A stretch of 64,000 nucleotides of DNA. Source: Riptortus pedestris (Eukaryota > Arthropoda > Insecta > Hemiptera > Alydidae). Shown in pieces: positions 35,079-45,842 of the stretch (positions are counted from its first letter, which is position 1; each line of letters begins with the position of its first letter). Where the stretch lies: contig CM032231.1 in NCBI GenBank assembly GCA_019009955.1, positions 89,124,501 to 89,188,500 of the forward strand, given 5' to 3'. The notes beneath the pieces were generated by a model. The model saw nothing but the letters and a program-made list of their open reading frames with translations. It did no database searches and had not been told where the DNA came from. Made by a program: the position numbers and the translations under genes.

Positions 35079-36011
35079 GGTTACGTCGAGACGGAGAATA
35101 CCAGTCAGCAGAGATTTCATGGATTCATTAAAGTGATTAACAATATGAAAAATCAGTTATGCCAGAAGCTAACACACATTTCATGTTCATCTAATTGGCT
35201 TGCTGGTTATAAAATGTACTATAAATATGTTATGTTAATTTCCTCAGCTTTCATGTTCATATCATGTTGTTTGTTTTTAATTATATGAATATTTTATTTT
35301 ATTTTTCGCTTGGTTACTTTTATCTAAAATATAAGTTAATGGACCGAAGTGAACCCTAAATTGTATATATCGATTGTGACAGGGCTGATTATATTTTCCT
35401 AAATTATACATAACTTCTAAAATGTCTGTGACAGTTGTTTACACGTAAAAGAATAGACCTTGATTGGAATGGAATTATAAATGTTTGATTGTTTTCCAAA
35501 AAATCCTTTTAAAAAAAATAGTTTCTCTGAGTATGATTCAAAGGACGTTTACATAATCAGACGTGTAAAAACGAAGACCGAAAGTCATTGGGAATGCACA
35601 CAATTGATGGAATTAGATTTGAGTGAAAATGATTTTCTGGGCTGCTTTCCACATAAATGTATTAGTGTTTCCAACTTGTTCAAATTGGAGAGTGGTGTTG
35701 ATTATGAATTCTGCTGAATGATTTAGTGTTTCAGGGATTGGATTTGCTTTTGATTTATATATTTAAAGTCACGTTACCAAACCACAATGAGGTTCATTAG
35801 GAGAACCCACATGCTAGATTGTGGTGATTATTCACGTATCCTCTACCCTCAAACTATCCTTTCTTGTTACTGTATTTTAATTCCAGCAGAAAAACAATTT
35901 AGTGACCATCAAATATGTATTTTATTACAAAACAGTTCAGGTATAGGTGCTTTTCGTGGTATATAAATCGATAATAACGTATAACTGATAGTTGACGAAT
36001 GATAATCAAAA
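35079..36011. other. Unassigned DNA with one open frame
   Basis: A 78-codon + frame at 35481-35717 has mixed, fairly protein-like composition (six Cys, MELDLSENDFLGCFPHK) but no family I recognise and no visible gene context. Otherwise empty. Confidence 0.3.
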
Positions 36012-36676
36012 ATACAGCGTTAACTAAGCAGATTTCCCAAATGAAGTTTTACAATAGAGAAATCTGCATATTGGTAACGCTTAACACCACCGTGAGTAAA
36101 TACAAACGGTAGTGAGAAATCGTACAGTTAATTTTAATAAGCACACAACGGAAACGGCTTCTGAATTGTAAACAAATAGGTCTGCCAACCACTGAGAGCT
36201 GAACAGAAAGATATATTCTTCGCTCGAAAGAAAAACATTTTTACATAAAACGTTTAAATATCGAGTTTGGTAACGATCGAAACAAAATATTTTCGAACCC
36301 TAGAGCGTTAACAGACACACACACTAAACTAAACTAAAGTTACTCCAAAAAACAAAATAAACAACTTTTGTTATGTGCATAATTGCCGAAAATGCAATAG
36401 GAAACGAAATATCACTATTTTTAATTTCAGGCCTCCCTTGTAAACCCCACTCCTGTTCGTCTCAGAGAATATTAGTATAGCCTAAAGTCTAAGTTGGGCT
36501 GGTAGTAATATAAATACCAAGTTTCATAAAATTCGGTTCAGCCGTTTATGCGTGAAAAGGTAACAAACACACACGAAAGAAACAAAATACAGTTATGGTG
36601 TCTATGACATGCGAAACGAAAAGTTATCGTGAAATTTCACAAAAAAAAATCAATGTACAGATTACAATTTTATATA

Positions 36677-36740
<64 letters not shown>

Positions 36741-36838
36741 GGAACGGAACTCATTTTCGTCATTTCCTGGGTAGGATCGAAATTTTTTGGAAATCGCGTC
36801 ATGAGTACGACCTCAATAGCTGATTTCCTTTAAGGGAA
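36012..36838 (+). mobile_element. Family A copy interrupted by a family B monomer
   Basis: Left part CAGCGTTAACTAAGCAGATT to GAGCGTTAACAGACACACAC (36012-36320), L block included. A foreign ~340-bp segment follows, then (TA)n at 36676-36735 and the family A right end (TCATTTCCTGGGTAGGATCG, TTTCCTTTAAGGGAA). Much of the AATATCTCGG...GGTCCG core is deleted: AAAGAAAAACATTTTTAC joins to ATAAAACGTTTAAATATCG. Confidence 0.82.
36325..36675 (+). repeat. Solo family B monomer inside family A
   Basis: AACTAAAGTTACTCC, ACAAAATAAACAACTTTTG, GCATAATTGCCGAAAATG, CAGGCCTCCCTTGTAAACCC, CAAGTTTCATAAAATTCGG, TTCAGCCGTTTATGCGTG, AAAAGGTAACAAACACAC and GAAACGAAAAGTTATCGTGA. This matches the third + monomer of the foldback element (58850-59145) unit for unit. 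It sits exactly where family A normally has its microsatellite. Confidence 0.8.
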
Positions 36839-38170
36839 AAAAAGAAAACCAGACAGAAATTTGGTCTCTTCTATTATGGGAATATTAAAATATCAAAGGT
36901 TGGGATTTTAAAAGTGGATGGCTATGGGATGGTTGTGAAAAAAAAAGGAAAACTTCAACTATATTTTCGACATTTCGGTAAATTTTATATCCTGTTCATT
37001 GTCTGAGAAACAGTAAATAGGCTCTTAGAGATTGGAGGTGCAAAGTGCACACTTAATGTAAGCAAACTTTGAGCGGCATGGAGTAGGCTGGGAAGATTAG
37101 CAACAGATACAGCTTAATCTGTACTGACACTAATCCAAGGTAGACACTCACTGACATCTGACAGCACTAGATCAAGAGTGGAATTAGAAATTGTTTAGTT
37201 ACCTTAATACACTCAGTTTCAGGCACGTTCTCACATATCACTGTCATTATGAGATTGATCGAAAAATAGTACATAACCAATCTTAGTGCAAATTCGATTT
37301 CTTATAAATGTGGGTTCATCCAATTGTTCAATATCTGGAATATTAAAGGTGATATTTGCTTTTTTTTTGAACTCATTAGCAAAATCTTTAGAATTATGAC
37401 TTACAGGCATAAGTTTCTTTGATGATAGTCCCTTCATGTGCTCATATGACGGGAGTCATTTTTTATAAACACTTTCAGTCATTAGGTACCCACGTGACCA
37501 GTGGAAACGTTTTTTGTTTAGGAGTGAAACTGGTACCTAAAGCAGTAAATGGTACTTTTAGGAGTATAGTTTAAATTGAGGCAAAGAAAAATAAAGACTT
37601 GCATATTGACTATTCATGCAAGGATTTAGTGCAATATTTGTTTGTGAATTCCGGCGTTCATTAATGCTTCAATAGCTTGCACATTTTTTCTCCCTTTTCA
37701 CTGACATCAATGAAATGGAAAGAAATGTTTACACACTCGTTTTTATTTATTTATTTATTTTTTATTGTGAAAACTAATCAAAATATATGGTTCGTGATTC
37801 TCTGAAAAGGGGAGAGTGAAGTCGCGTGACTGAGCTCCAGGTAAATTAATAGCTGCTTTTCAGAATATACTTTAGGTTTTAATTGACAGCTTTTAGAGTA
37901 AATGTGTGTTCTTAGCCGGCTTTCAGTCGGTCCTCTCGACCTCTCTAAGCACTTCTGAATTCAATGAACTCTTCTTTAAGCCACACGTCCGAAGCGTTTT
38001 AAATGTTTTAATCGCTACTGTAATTTTCTATGGAGCCCCGAATTGCTGGGTAATTTAGCTGAGTGGCTGTCCCTAAAATGTTGAATACAAAATTGTTGTC
38101 TAACTGGAATAATTTAATTTTTGACTTGAGAAGGTTATACATTTATGAGTCTTTCCAATCAGTGACTATT
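36839..38170. other. Unassigned, one decayed family A trace
   Basis: 37225-37320 (CTGTCATTATGAGATTGATC, GAAAAATAGTACATAACCAA) resembles the minus-strand family A core. A (TTTA)n-like run is at 37740-37765. Open frame 37231-37437 on minus is within the trace. Confidence 0.45.
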
Positions 38171-38838
38171 AAAAAAAAAGTCCGTCACGCAGGGGCTGCG
38201 TAAACTAAGCAGATTTCCCATGTGAAGTTTTACAATAGAGAAATCTGCATACTGGTAACACAACACCACCATGATTAAATACAAACGGTAATGAGAAATC
38301 TTTCAGTTAATTAAAATAAATTCCCAACTGAAACGGCTTCTGAATTGTAAGAATAATTTATATTTGAAGAACTCAAATTTTAGTAGTCCAAAAACTAAAG
38401 AAGGGGGGGGCGGATGAACAGAACGTATTTGCATAAATCTCACAAAGTAACGAAGGTAAGGTAAGGTTAGAAGAAGCTTCCAGCTGGCCTGAGCGGTTAC
38501 GAAAATGGCCGACCTAATCCAAACTATACCCGATTACATGTCTCGCAGACTTCATAAAAATGTAAATATCTCGGTTAATATTCAAGATAGAGAATAAATG
38601 TATATAACAATATTTATAGTAAACTTAATTTGCAATAAGATTGGTTTTATACAACTTTTCGATCCGATGCATAATAACGGAGATATTTTGAATTTTCTAA
38701 AATCCCCCCTCTAAACCCCCCCCCTCCCTCTAGTCCGATTTCAGCCATTAACGAACTTGATCTGTCTTTTTACATAAAACGGTTAAATATCGAGTTTCGT
38801 AACGATCAAACAAAAATTGCGACCGCTAGAGCGTTAAC

Positions 38839-38894
<56 letters not shown>

Positions 38895-39016
38895 GAACGG
38901 ACCTCATTTTCGACATCTCCTGGGTAGGATCGATGAACATTTGAAGAAATTTTTCGAAAATCGCGTCATGAGTACGACCTCAATAGCTGATTTCCCTTAA
39001 GGGAAATCTGCTAAAA
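38171..39016 (+). mobile_element. Family A copy, L subfamily, full length
   Basis: About 846 bp with both ends: AAAAAGTCCGTCACGCAGGG, the hairpin, AAGCAGATTTCCCATGTGAA, the L block (GGTAACACAACACCACCATG), a G run, GCAAATATCTCGG-like core, (TA)n at 38842-38889, TCTCCTGGGTAGGATCGATG, and CCTTAAGGGAAATCTGCTAA. This is the best reference copy for the L subfamily. Confidence 0.92.
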
Positions 39017-39395
39017 GTCCATACCGGTGGCTAAGTAAACTAAGCAAATTTCCCACTTGCTGGAATGACCCAATGGTAATCTCATTACACCATCTAATCT
39101 TTATTTCTTCCATAGTAAGAATCCTAGATTCACAGAAACTAATATATACTCTGGATGTTAAAATATCCATCATAGTTGAGGGTTTACTGAAGGCTGATAA
39201 CATAAACATTCAAATACCCCGCCTAATATTTGAGTTATGAAAAACGTATTTATAAAAAAAATGTAGAAAGTTAAATGTTTTATGGTTCGATAAAAATTTT
39301 CTCATAATAACAGAGATATTTTTAATTTTCTAATTACTCAAAAATTGCGTAATGGATACAACCTCAATAGCTGATTTCCCTTAACGGAATGGGCT
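39017..39395 (+). mobile_element. Decayed family A copy in direct tandem
   Basis: Begins GTCCATACCGGTGGCTAAGT then AAACTAAGCAAATTTCCCAC immediately after the previous copy's TAAAA. It has TTGAGGGTTTACTGAAGGC, CATAATAACAGAGATATTTT, lacks (TA)n, and ends CAATAGCTGATTTCCCTTAA then CGGAATGGGC. Head-to-tail arrangement with 38171-39016. Confidence 0.72.
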
Positions 39396-39935
39396 ATAAT
39401 GAGCAAAGTGAGAGAATATTTAACAAGACGATATTAATAGGGATGTAGTGATGATTATATGTACCAAAATAGAAATTATTTCTTCGTTGGATTTGGAAAA
39501 CCTTACTAAGCTTAGATAGATAGAAATTTGCCCACCTTTCGAGTTACGTCGTTATGCACGGAAAGATACAGCTGCAAATACTGCATGGACTGGACTAGGT
39601 CAATGCACATTGAGTATTAGCTGCAGAGAGGGGGGAAATTGCATTATGCATGAATACAACTTAACATACAGTTTAATTTTAATTTAAATTGTGTTTACAG
39701 AACACAACACATGTATCCATATAGTCATTTTATATGTTTATAATTGCAGTCTATGCCTGTAGCGATTAAAACCATTTTTGTAGTTTTAGGCACCCATATC
39801 GACTCCTGCGTTTATTGAATGAGTATTTATAAAAATTAACGTGAATGGTCTACTTCAGAAAGTTTCATTCGTCTTATGAAAATCCACTGTACAGTGGTGT
39901 GTTTAGATTTAATAACTGCCGCTATTCCACTACGA
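39396..39935. other. Unassigned DNA
   Basis: Nothing recognised. Confidence 0.45.
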
Positions 39936-40612
39936 TGTATTATGGAATGATTATACATTATGAATGCCGTGATGTGCATGATGAAAGTCATGATTATACA
40001 TAATGAAAGTTGTGGTATGCATTATGAATGCCGTGGTATTCTTTATGAGTGCCGTGGTATACATTATGAAAGTCATGACATGCATATTGAAAGTAGTGGT
40101 ATTCATTATACAAGTCATGATATGGATAATGAATGTCGTAGTATGCATATTGAAAGTAGTGGTATTCATTATGAAAGTCATGATATGGATAATGAAAGTC
40201 GTGGCATTCATTATGAAAGTCTTGGTATGCATTATGAATGTCGTAGTATGCATTATGAATGTTGTGGTATTCATTATGAATGCCGTGGTATACATTATGA
40301 AAGTCATGACATGCATATTGAAAGTAGTGGTATTCATTATAAAAGTCATGACATGCATATTGAAAGTAGTGGTATTGATCATGAAAGTCATGATGCATAA
40401 TGAAAGTCGTAGTATATACATATTATGAAAGTCTCGGTATGCATTATGAATGTTGTAGTATTCATTATGAATGTCGTGGTATGCATAATGAAAGTCGTGG
40501 TATACATCATGAAAGTCTCGCTATGCATCATGAATGTCGTAGTATGCATTATGAATGTTATGGTGTTCATTATGAATGCCGTAGTATTCATTATGAAAGT
40601 CATGATATGCAT
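39936..40612. repeat. 21-bp minisatellite, ~32 copies
   Basis: Tandem units such as CATTATGAATGCCGTGGTAT(T) and CATTATGAAAGTCATGACAT(G), with variants TATTGAAAGTAGTGG and ATAATGAAAGTCGTGG. Unit length is 21 nt, a multiple of three, so several frames on both strands stay open for 130-156 codons with a 7-residue period (HYECRGI, HYESHDM on +; TFIMNTT on -). One phase break lies near 40395-40430. Higher-order pairing of GAATG and GAAAG units is visible. Coding potential is most simply a by-product of the period. Confidence 0.93.
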
Positions 40613-40636
40613 TCTTTAAGTCGAGTTGAGAATACA

Positions 40637-41092
40637 AAAGTCACGCAGGGGCTGCTTAAACTAAGCAGATTTCCCATGTGAAGTTATACAATAGAGAAAT
40701 CTCCATACGAGAGCCGAACAGTTACGGAAATTACGGCAGAACTAGGTTTTGGCGGAAAACTCACTCGTCCGTTATCTGCCCATATTTAATAAAAATGGAA
40801 ATATCTCGGTTAATATTCATGATACAGAATAAATGTATAAAACAATATTTATAGTAAATTTAATGTGCAATAAGATTGGTTCTATACAATGTTTTGATCC
40901 GACGTATGATAACGGAGATATTTCGAATTTTCGAAAATCCCCCCCATAACCCCCCTCCCACTGGTCCGACTTCAGCCGTTAACGAACTTGATCTGTCTTT
41001 TTGCATAAAACGTTTAAATATCGAGTTTGGTAACGATCAAACAAAAATTGCGACCGCTAGAGCGTTAACAGACAAATATATATACATTATAC
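40637..41092 (+). mobile_element. Family A copy truncated after the core
   Basis: Starts AAAAGTCACGCAGGGGCTGC (GTCC lost), S block (CGGCAGAACTAGGTTTTGGC), core through GAGCGTTAACAGACAAATAT and a very short TA tract ending about 41092. The palindrome end is missing, as in 20383-20900. The 86-codon + frame at 40876 is repeat-derived. Confidence 0.83.
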
Positions 41093-41112
41093 AAGTCTGC
41101 CCACCACACACT

Positions 41113-41391
41113 TTATTCGCGAGTGACATCTTCTGAATCAGGTGTGCTCTGAAGGGCAGCGAAATACATGTAACCAAAAACTAAAATGTTATAACCCCTG
41201 AGGTTGGCATTTGGTGGCCCCAACGTGTGCCAGGGATAGAGTTTATGGCTCTGGGCATTCTCTTCAATGATACCCAAATTTATGTACACATATACATTTT
41301 TACATACGAGTCTTTTTTTGAATAAACCTCCCTTTAAGGCATTTGGTAAGGCTTTTACAATCTGCACCCTTCCCTCACATTTTTCAAACAT
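41113..41391 (-). CDS. Unrecognised 92-codon open frame
   Basis: Balanced amino-acid composition with KLYPWHTLGPPNANLRGYN near residues 50-70 and a Cys/Lys-rich start; a stop followed at once by AATAAAG-like sequence ends it. I do not recognise a family. A stop lies two codons upstream of the ATG and no splice signals or promoter are evident. It abuts the truncated family A copy. It could be a processed pseudogene piece, a terminal exon, or chance. Confidence 0.15.
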   Translation of the reverse strand: MFEKCEGRVQIVKALPNALKGGLFKKRLVCKNVYVYINLGIIEENAQSHKLYPWHTLGPPNANLRGYNILVFGYMYFAALQSTPDSEDVTRE

Positions 41392-41781
41392 TCGTCAAAA
41401 TGGGTTTTGAAGACTACGAAAATAGAAAATCTGAGCGGAAGGCTGTTTCAAGATGAGACATATGGCAGAAGTGGAAACTCGTCTAAAGATACAACCGTTC
41501 ATACAAATTAAGGAAATCATAAAATCTATAATTAAAGAGCATTTAATAACTCGTTATATATTGAATGTCTCTTAGTTCGGAGGCAAAGTTCCTAAATTAT
41601 TAGAGCAGTATAAATCATATTTCGAGACTCCAGACTTAAATTAAATTGGGCCATGCAAAGTATAATCTCATTTATACCCAAATATTTGATAAAGCAGAGA
41701 AACAGCGATTCTATTTAAATATTACCAAATCCATTCATATCATTAAAGAATTAGTATGACTCTCGGGCATAGCTAACAAAT

Positions 41782-42354
41782 AAAAAGTCCGTCACGCAGG
41801 GGCTGCGTAAACTAAGCAGATTTCCCACGTGAAGTTATACAATAGAGAAATCTCCATACGAGAGCCGAACAGTTACGGCAAAGAGCCGAACTAGCTTTTG
41901 GCGGGAAATTCAAACGTCCTTCATCGGCCCAAATTTAATAAAAATTCAAATATCTCGGTTAATATTCAAGATAGAGAATACATTTATAGTAAATGTAATT
42001 TACAATAAGATTGGTTCTATTCAATTTTTTGATCCGACGTATAATAACGGAGATATTTAGAATTTTCGAAAATCCCCCCTCAAAACCCCCCTCCCACTTG
42101 CCCGATTTCAGCCATTAACGAACATGATCTGTCTTTTTGCATAAAACGTTTAAATGTCGAGTTTGGTAACGATCAAACAAAAATTGCGACCGCTAGAGCG
42201 GTAACAGACAAATATGTATATATATAATTTTGAATGGACCTCATTTTCGTCATCTCCTGGGTAGGATCGATGGACATTTGAGGAAAATTTTTGAAAATCG
42301 CGTCATGAGTACGACCTCAATAGCTGATTTCCCTTAAGGGAAATCTGCTAAAAG
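41782..42354 (+). mobile_element. Family A copy, S subfamily, full length
   Basis: 573 bp with both ends intact: AAAAAGTCCGTCACGCAGGG, hairpin, AAGCAGATTTCCCACGTGAA, S block (GCCGAACTAGCTTTTGGCGG), core, very short (TA)n near 42215-42225, TCATCTCCTGGGTAGGATCG, TTCCCTTAAGGGAAATCTGC, TAAAAG. Lowest apparent divergence; best reference copy for the S subfamily. Confidence 0.94.
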
Positions 42355-42818
42355 TAGCTTTAAGAATATTTGTCATATTTTCCACAATTTAATTAGTTCG
42401 TACCCTTTTCAATACTTTTGAATTTCAAAATCTTTTTCATTTCCTTTTATCTACCTCATAATCGCACCTCAGAAAATGTGACACCTTTTATGGAAGTAAT
42501 ATTTAATGGGATAACTTTTGCAAGAAGGTCCTATTTAAAAATGAGAAGTATTTGAGAGAGTTATTTTTTTATATTGCCAAATAATGTATGAACTCCTACC
42601 CTTACTACCCCTGTGTTCTTTTATATCCATTCATATGTTTCCGTTCTAGTAGGTGCAATGCCTTATTGATCATCGTCTTGTGTTGAAACGTATTATGAAA
42701 GTTCGTTAATGGCCAAAATCAAACAAGAAATATTGTAAATGTTCCTGGTATTGTATGCCACAGTGAAATTTGTCTATATTTTAGCTATATTATTATTGAT
42801 AAAGTAAATATTAACTAA

Positions 42819-42819
<1 letters not shown>
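42355..42819. other. Unassigned DNA
   Basis: Nothing recognised before the (TA)n tract at 42820-42866. Confidence 0.45.
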
Positions 42820-42866
<47 letters not shown>

Positions 42867-42869
<3 letters not shown>

Positions 42870-43610
42870 TCAACTCTCGCTAACACGAACCTCGATAACA
42901 CGAAATCCTCGATATCACGAATTATTTTTAATCCCCTTGGAAAAACCTGTCTAACACGAAGAAATTACCATACGTAACACGAACTAATTTTCCGGAAGCC
43001 AAAGCTGCAGTAAGTACTCTACATATGTTTTTAGAAAAAACCAGTGATGTACCAGACAGTGTGTTTTCTTCAATTGTTTCAATCGAGAATATAATTGACA
43101 AACGTGTTGCTAACAGTCTTAAACAGAAGAAGATAACGGACTATTTCTAGTGGGATTGCAGTAATATGGTCGGTACTGTTTACTCTGTTTTACACGATAT
43201 TTATTATGTTTACTGTAAGTATTTTTTATTATACTGTACCAAGTTAAATGCTTAATTTTGAAGCTGTAAGGGATACAGCAAAGTTTTTTTTATTTTTCAG
43301 TTTTAAGCAAAGGAAGATTAAGGACTTATTAATCAGTGGAATTAATATTATATTTTCTGTTTTCTGTGTTTTACCGTTTTTTTTTAATTATGTATATATA
43401 CATATTTTAATTCATTTAAATATTCGTAAAATATTAAGATTATGTAGATTTGTAGAAGGTGTAGGGAATAAATCACAGAACATTTTTTTACCTCTGTAAC
43501 ACGAATTTTCGTTTAGTTCACCTCTATAACTCGAACTATGCCTAAGACGAACTATACATAACACGAACAAAAATGGCAGTCCCGTGGAATTTCGTGATAG
43601 CGAGAGTGGA

Positions 43611-43613
<3 letters not shown>
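42867..43613 (+). mobile_element. Tigger/pogo-like element, internally deleted
   Basis: 747 bp bounded by CAGTCAACTCTCGCTAACAC at the left and GATAGCGAGAGTGGACTG at the right, inverted repeats of about 20 bp. Further sub-terminal ACACGAA repeats occur on the left and TTCGTG/ACACGAA motifs on the right. TA flanks both ends, fitting the TA duplication of the superfamily. It lies inside a (TA)n microsatellite (42820-42866 and 43614-43654). Inside is only the transposase C-terminus and AT-rich DNA. Confidence 0.85.
42992..43150 (+). pseudogene. Tigger transposase C-terminal remnant
   Basis: Fifty-two codons to a stop: PEAKAAVSTLHMFLEKTSDV, then VFSSIVSIENIIDKRVANSL, then KQKKITDYF and stop. Tigger/pogo transposases end in just such an EA...ALxxLxxFLxxx...IxxxxxxxLKQxxITDFF tail. 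The DNA-binding and DDE domains (about 400 residues) are absent, and there is no start codon in frame near the left terminus. Confidence 0.8.
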
Positions 43614-43654
<41 letters not shown>

Positions 43655-43656
<2 letters not shown>

Positions 43657-44595
43657 TTTCAGCAGTCAGTGAACTTTCATTCCTGCCCCACAACCAACTT
43701 GATCGTTTTACTTTTAGCTCATGGATAACACTGAACATCTAATTGGAGATTATGTTTAAGGGTCTCCCAACAAATATGCGTGTCCAAATAAAATAATTTT
43801 GAAAAATTAATAAATTACTATAAAATTGTCTTAAATAAATAATAAAACACTGCTAAAAAATAAGGACATTAGGTGAGAATGATAAATGAATAATCTCATT
43901 GGTGGCGGGAAGTTGTACTCCGATGCCGCTTTGTCACTATCTCCTTGGACAGCAGCCATGTTCCATTTCAGGGAGGTAACCCAGCTGTTATCGTGCCCCG
44001 CGAAAGTACCCCCAAATAAAACGTGTCCTCCCTCAGAGAGCTACTTTTTCGATGGACCTCCAGACCGTCTCGGCCTAATGTAGTAATCATTTTTAACACT
44101 TAGCATTGTAAAAATGTTAATATTTATTTAATTTTGTAGAACTATACTCAAACATGTTAAAAGATGAATCACCCTTGTAGCGGCATCTTAAATAAATAAT
44201 AATAATACTGTAGTAATGCTGGACACAAGATGAATCCTTGAGAACGCTGGAGAGGAGAGGTAGTACAGTCGATGGCGGAGGAGACAGTAGATTACTTGCC
44301 TTTCCTGCAGAAAAACATAACTTCACAATACATACCAATGTTGGTAGTGTTTTTCCGCGTGAGGAATTAATTTGATTGTCACACCCGTCACTACTTCATA
44401 TTGAGTTTAGGTTTCAAGTATTGTTTTCATAGATTACTTACTAATGATTAATTAGTAAATATAATTTCTTAGATGTCATGTGTAAAGGTATATTTAGGCT
44501 ATTGCTGAGCATAATTCAGTATTCCTTGAAATAGGAAAATCAGGACTGTGTGGGCAGGGAGCCCTGTAGTTGTTAGAATGTAAGCTGTCAGACTG
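43655..44595. other. Unassigned, GC-richer patch
   Basis: 43886-44083 holds a GC-richer 65-codon + frame (GGGKLYSDAALSLSPWTAAM) with no recognised domain. 44117-44338 on minus is open but poor in composition. Nothing else. Confidence 0.3.
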
Positions 44596-44706
44596 CCTTA
44601 TGAAAGAGGTAGGCCCAAACGAAGGTGGTTAAATGATCTAGAAAAGGACTAGCAGAAATTGGGCTGTAATAGGAAAAGCCTGGCAAGAAACCGAGTGAAA
44701 TATTGA
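44596..44706 (+). pseudogene. LINE C-terminal fragment (RTE/R2-like)
   Basis: PYERGRPKRRWLNDLEKD, stop, QKLGCNRKSLARNRVKY, stop. The GRPxxRWxDDxxxDLxxLG....A.dR..W pattern is the usual last about 40 residues of RTE-like and related LINE polyproteins. One internal stop and loss of the terminal Trp show decay. No other part of the element is recognised nearby. Confidence 0.65.
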
Positions 44707-45648
44707 AAACTGATAGTGTCTGAGGTTCTTAAAGACCTCGTCTTTAGTGACATTTAAGTATAAATTGCGACAGTAATTATTAATTTTACTTAATTATTAT
44801 TCAATAGAGACTTTAAAATGAAATATACAATTACGATAATCAAAGAATTCCTTATTGCACAGCATGATCGTTTAAATAGCACTAGAATATCTGCTAGTGG
44901 ATATTGATTGACTTGCGAGATTCCGAAAGGCCTTCATCAAGCTCTAAGTTTTCCAGGCCAGGATTAATTCCCAGCCTGCTAATTTAATGAAGAGGTTCTT
45001 TACTCCAGGGACAAACAATCTTTTCACTTAAATCCCCTATCACTAGAAGAGGGAGGACTTTTTAATAATTTTTCTTCATTTGGAATTTGCATTACGATAT
45101 TAAAATTGGCAGTTGTTTGAAGAGTATGAACTAAACGTCATTTCTGATGGCTTAATGGAATTGGGACAATGGAGAAATATTAAAAAAAGAATGGTCTATC
45201 TTCATGAATATTATTGTTTGTTACATAGAATCCAATTCATTTTTTCTGAGTTGGAGCATTTATTCAATGGTTTTTTTTTTTATGTCATTAAAATATTTCT
45301 AAACAATACTTAATAATTTACGGCAATATAGAATTTCATATTTGAAGAAGAGGGGATCAGAATAAGCTGAACGAACTTTTCATGCCAGGGGAGTAGAGTA
45401 TGAGTGTACCCAGAATAACAATAATGTACATTCTTTTCGTGTTGCCAAGTTTTTATTTTTATTAAAAAAAATATACAAGCCAGCAGTGTTTTGTTGATAA
45501 TTTACACACTAAAAGTAGAGGTATCACTAGTCTACATTTGCTTAGTTATAACACTATCAAAAAGGAAAATGACACTTTAAAAAATTGCATTTGAACACAT
45601 CCCAAGAACTCCTTATAAAGTCTAAAATATACTTCAATTTGTAGAGTC
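44707..45648. other. Unassigned AT-rich DNA
   Basis: Nothing recognised; the 66-codon + frame at 45113 lacks motifs. Confidence 0.45.
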
Positions 45649-45795
45649 TTTTTAGCAGATTTCCCTGAAGGGAAATCTGCTATTGAGGTCGTACTCATGA
45701 CGCGATTTTCGAAATATTTCTTCAGATGTCCATCGATCCTACCCAGGAGATGACGATAATGAGGTCCGTTCAAAATTATATATATATATATATAA

Positions 45796-45842
<47 letters not shown>

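Noticed and set aside
35481..35717. 78-codon + frame
   Set aside because: Composition is plausible but there is no recognisable domain, homologous copy or gene context; not called as a gene.
39951..40428. Four long overlapping frames (134-156 codons) as genes
   Set aside because: Explained by the 21-bp repeat unit being a multiple of three and free of stops; no start context or non-repetitive flanking domain.
39936..40612. CRISPR-like array
   Set aside because: Units are contiguous 21-mers with no unique spacers, and the DNA is eukaryotic.
41782..42354. Family A as an ordinary TIR MITE (DDE type)
   Set aside because: The shared 12-mer lies at different distances from the two ends, one end has a separate hairpin, and no constant target duplication is visible; a Helentron-like layout fits better.
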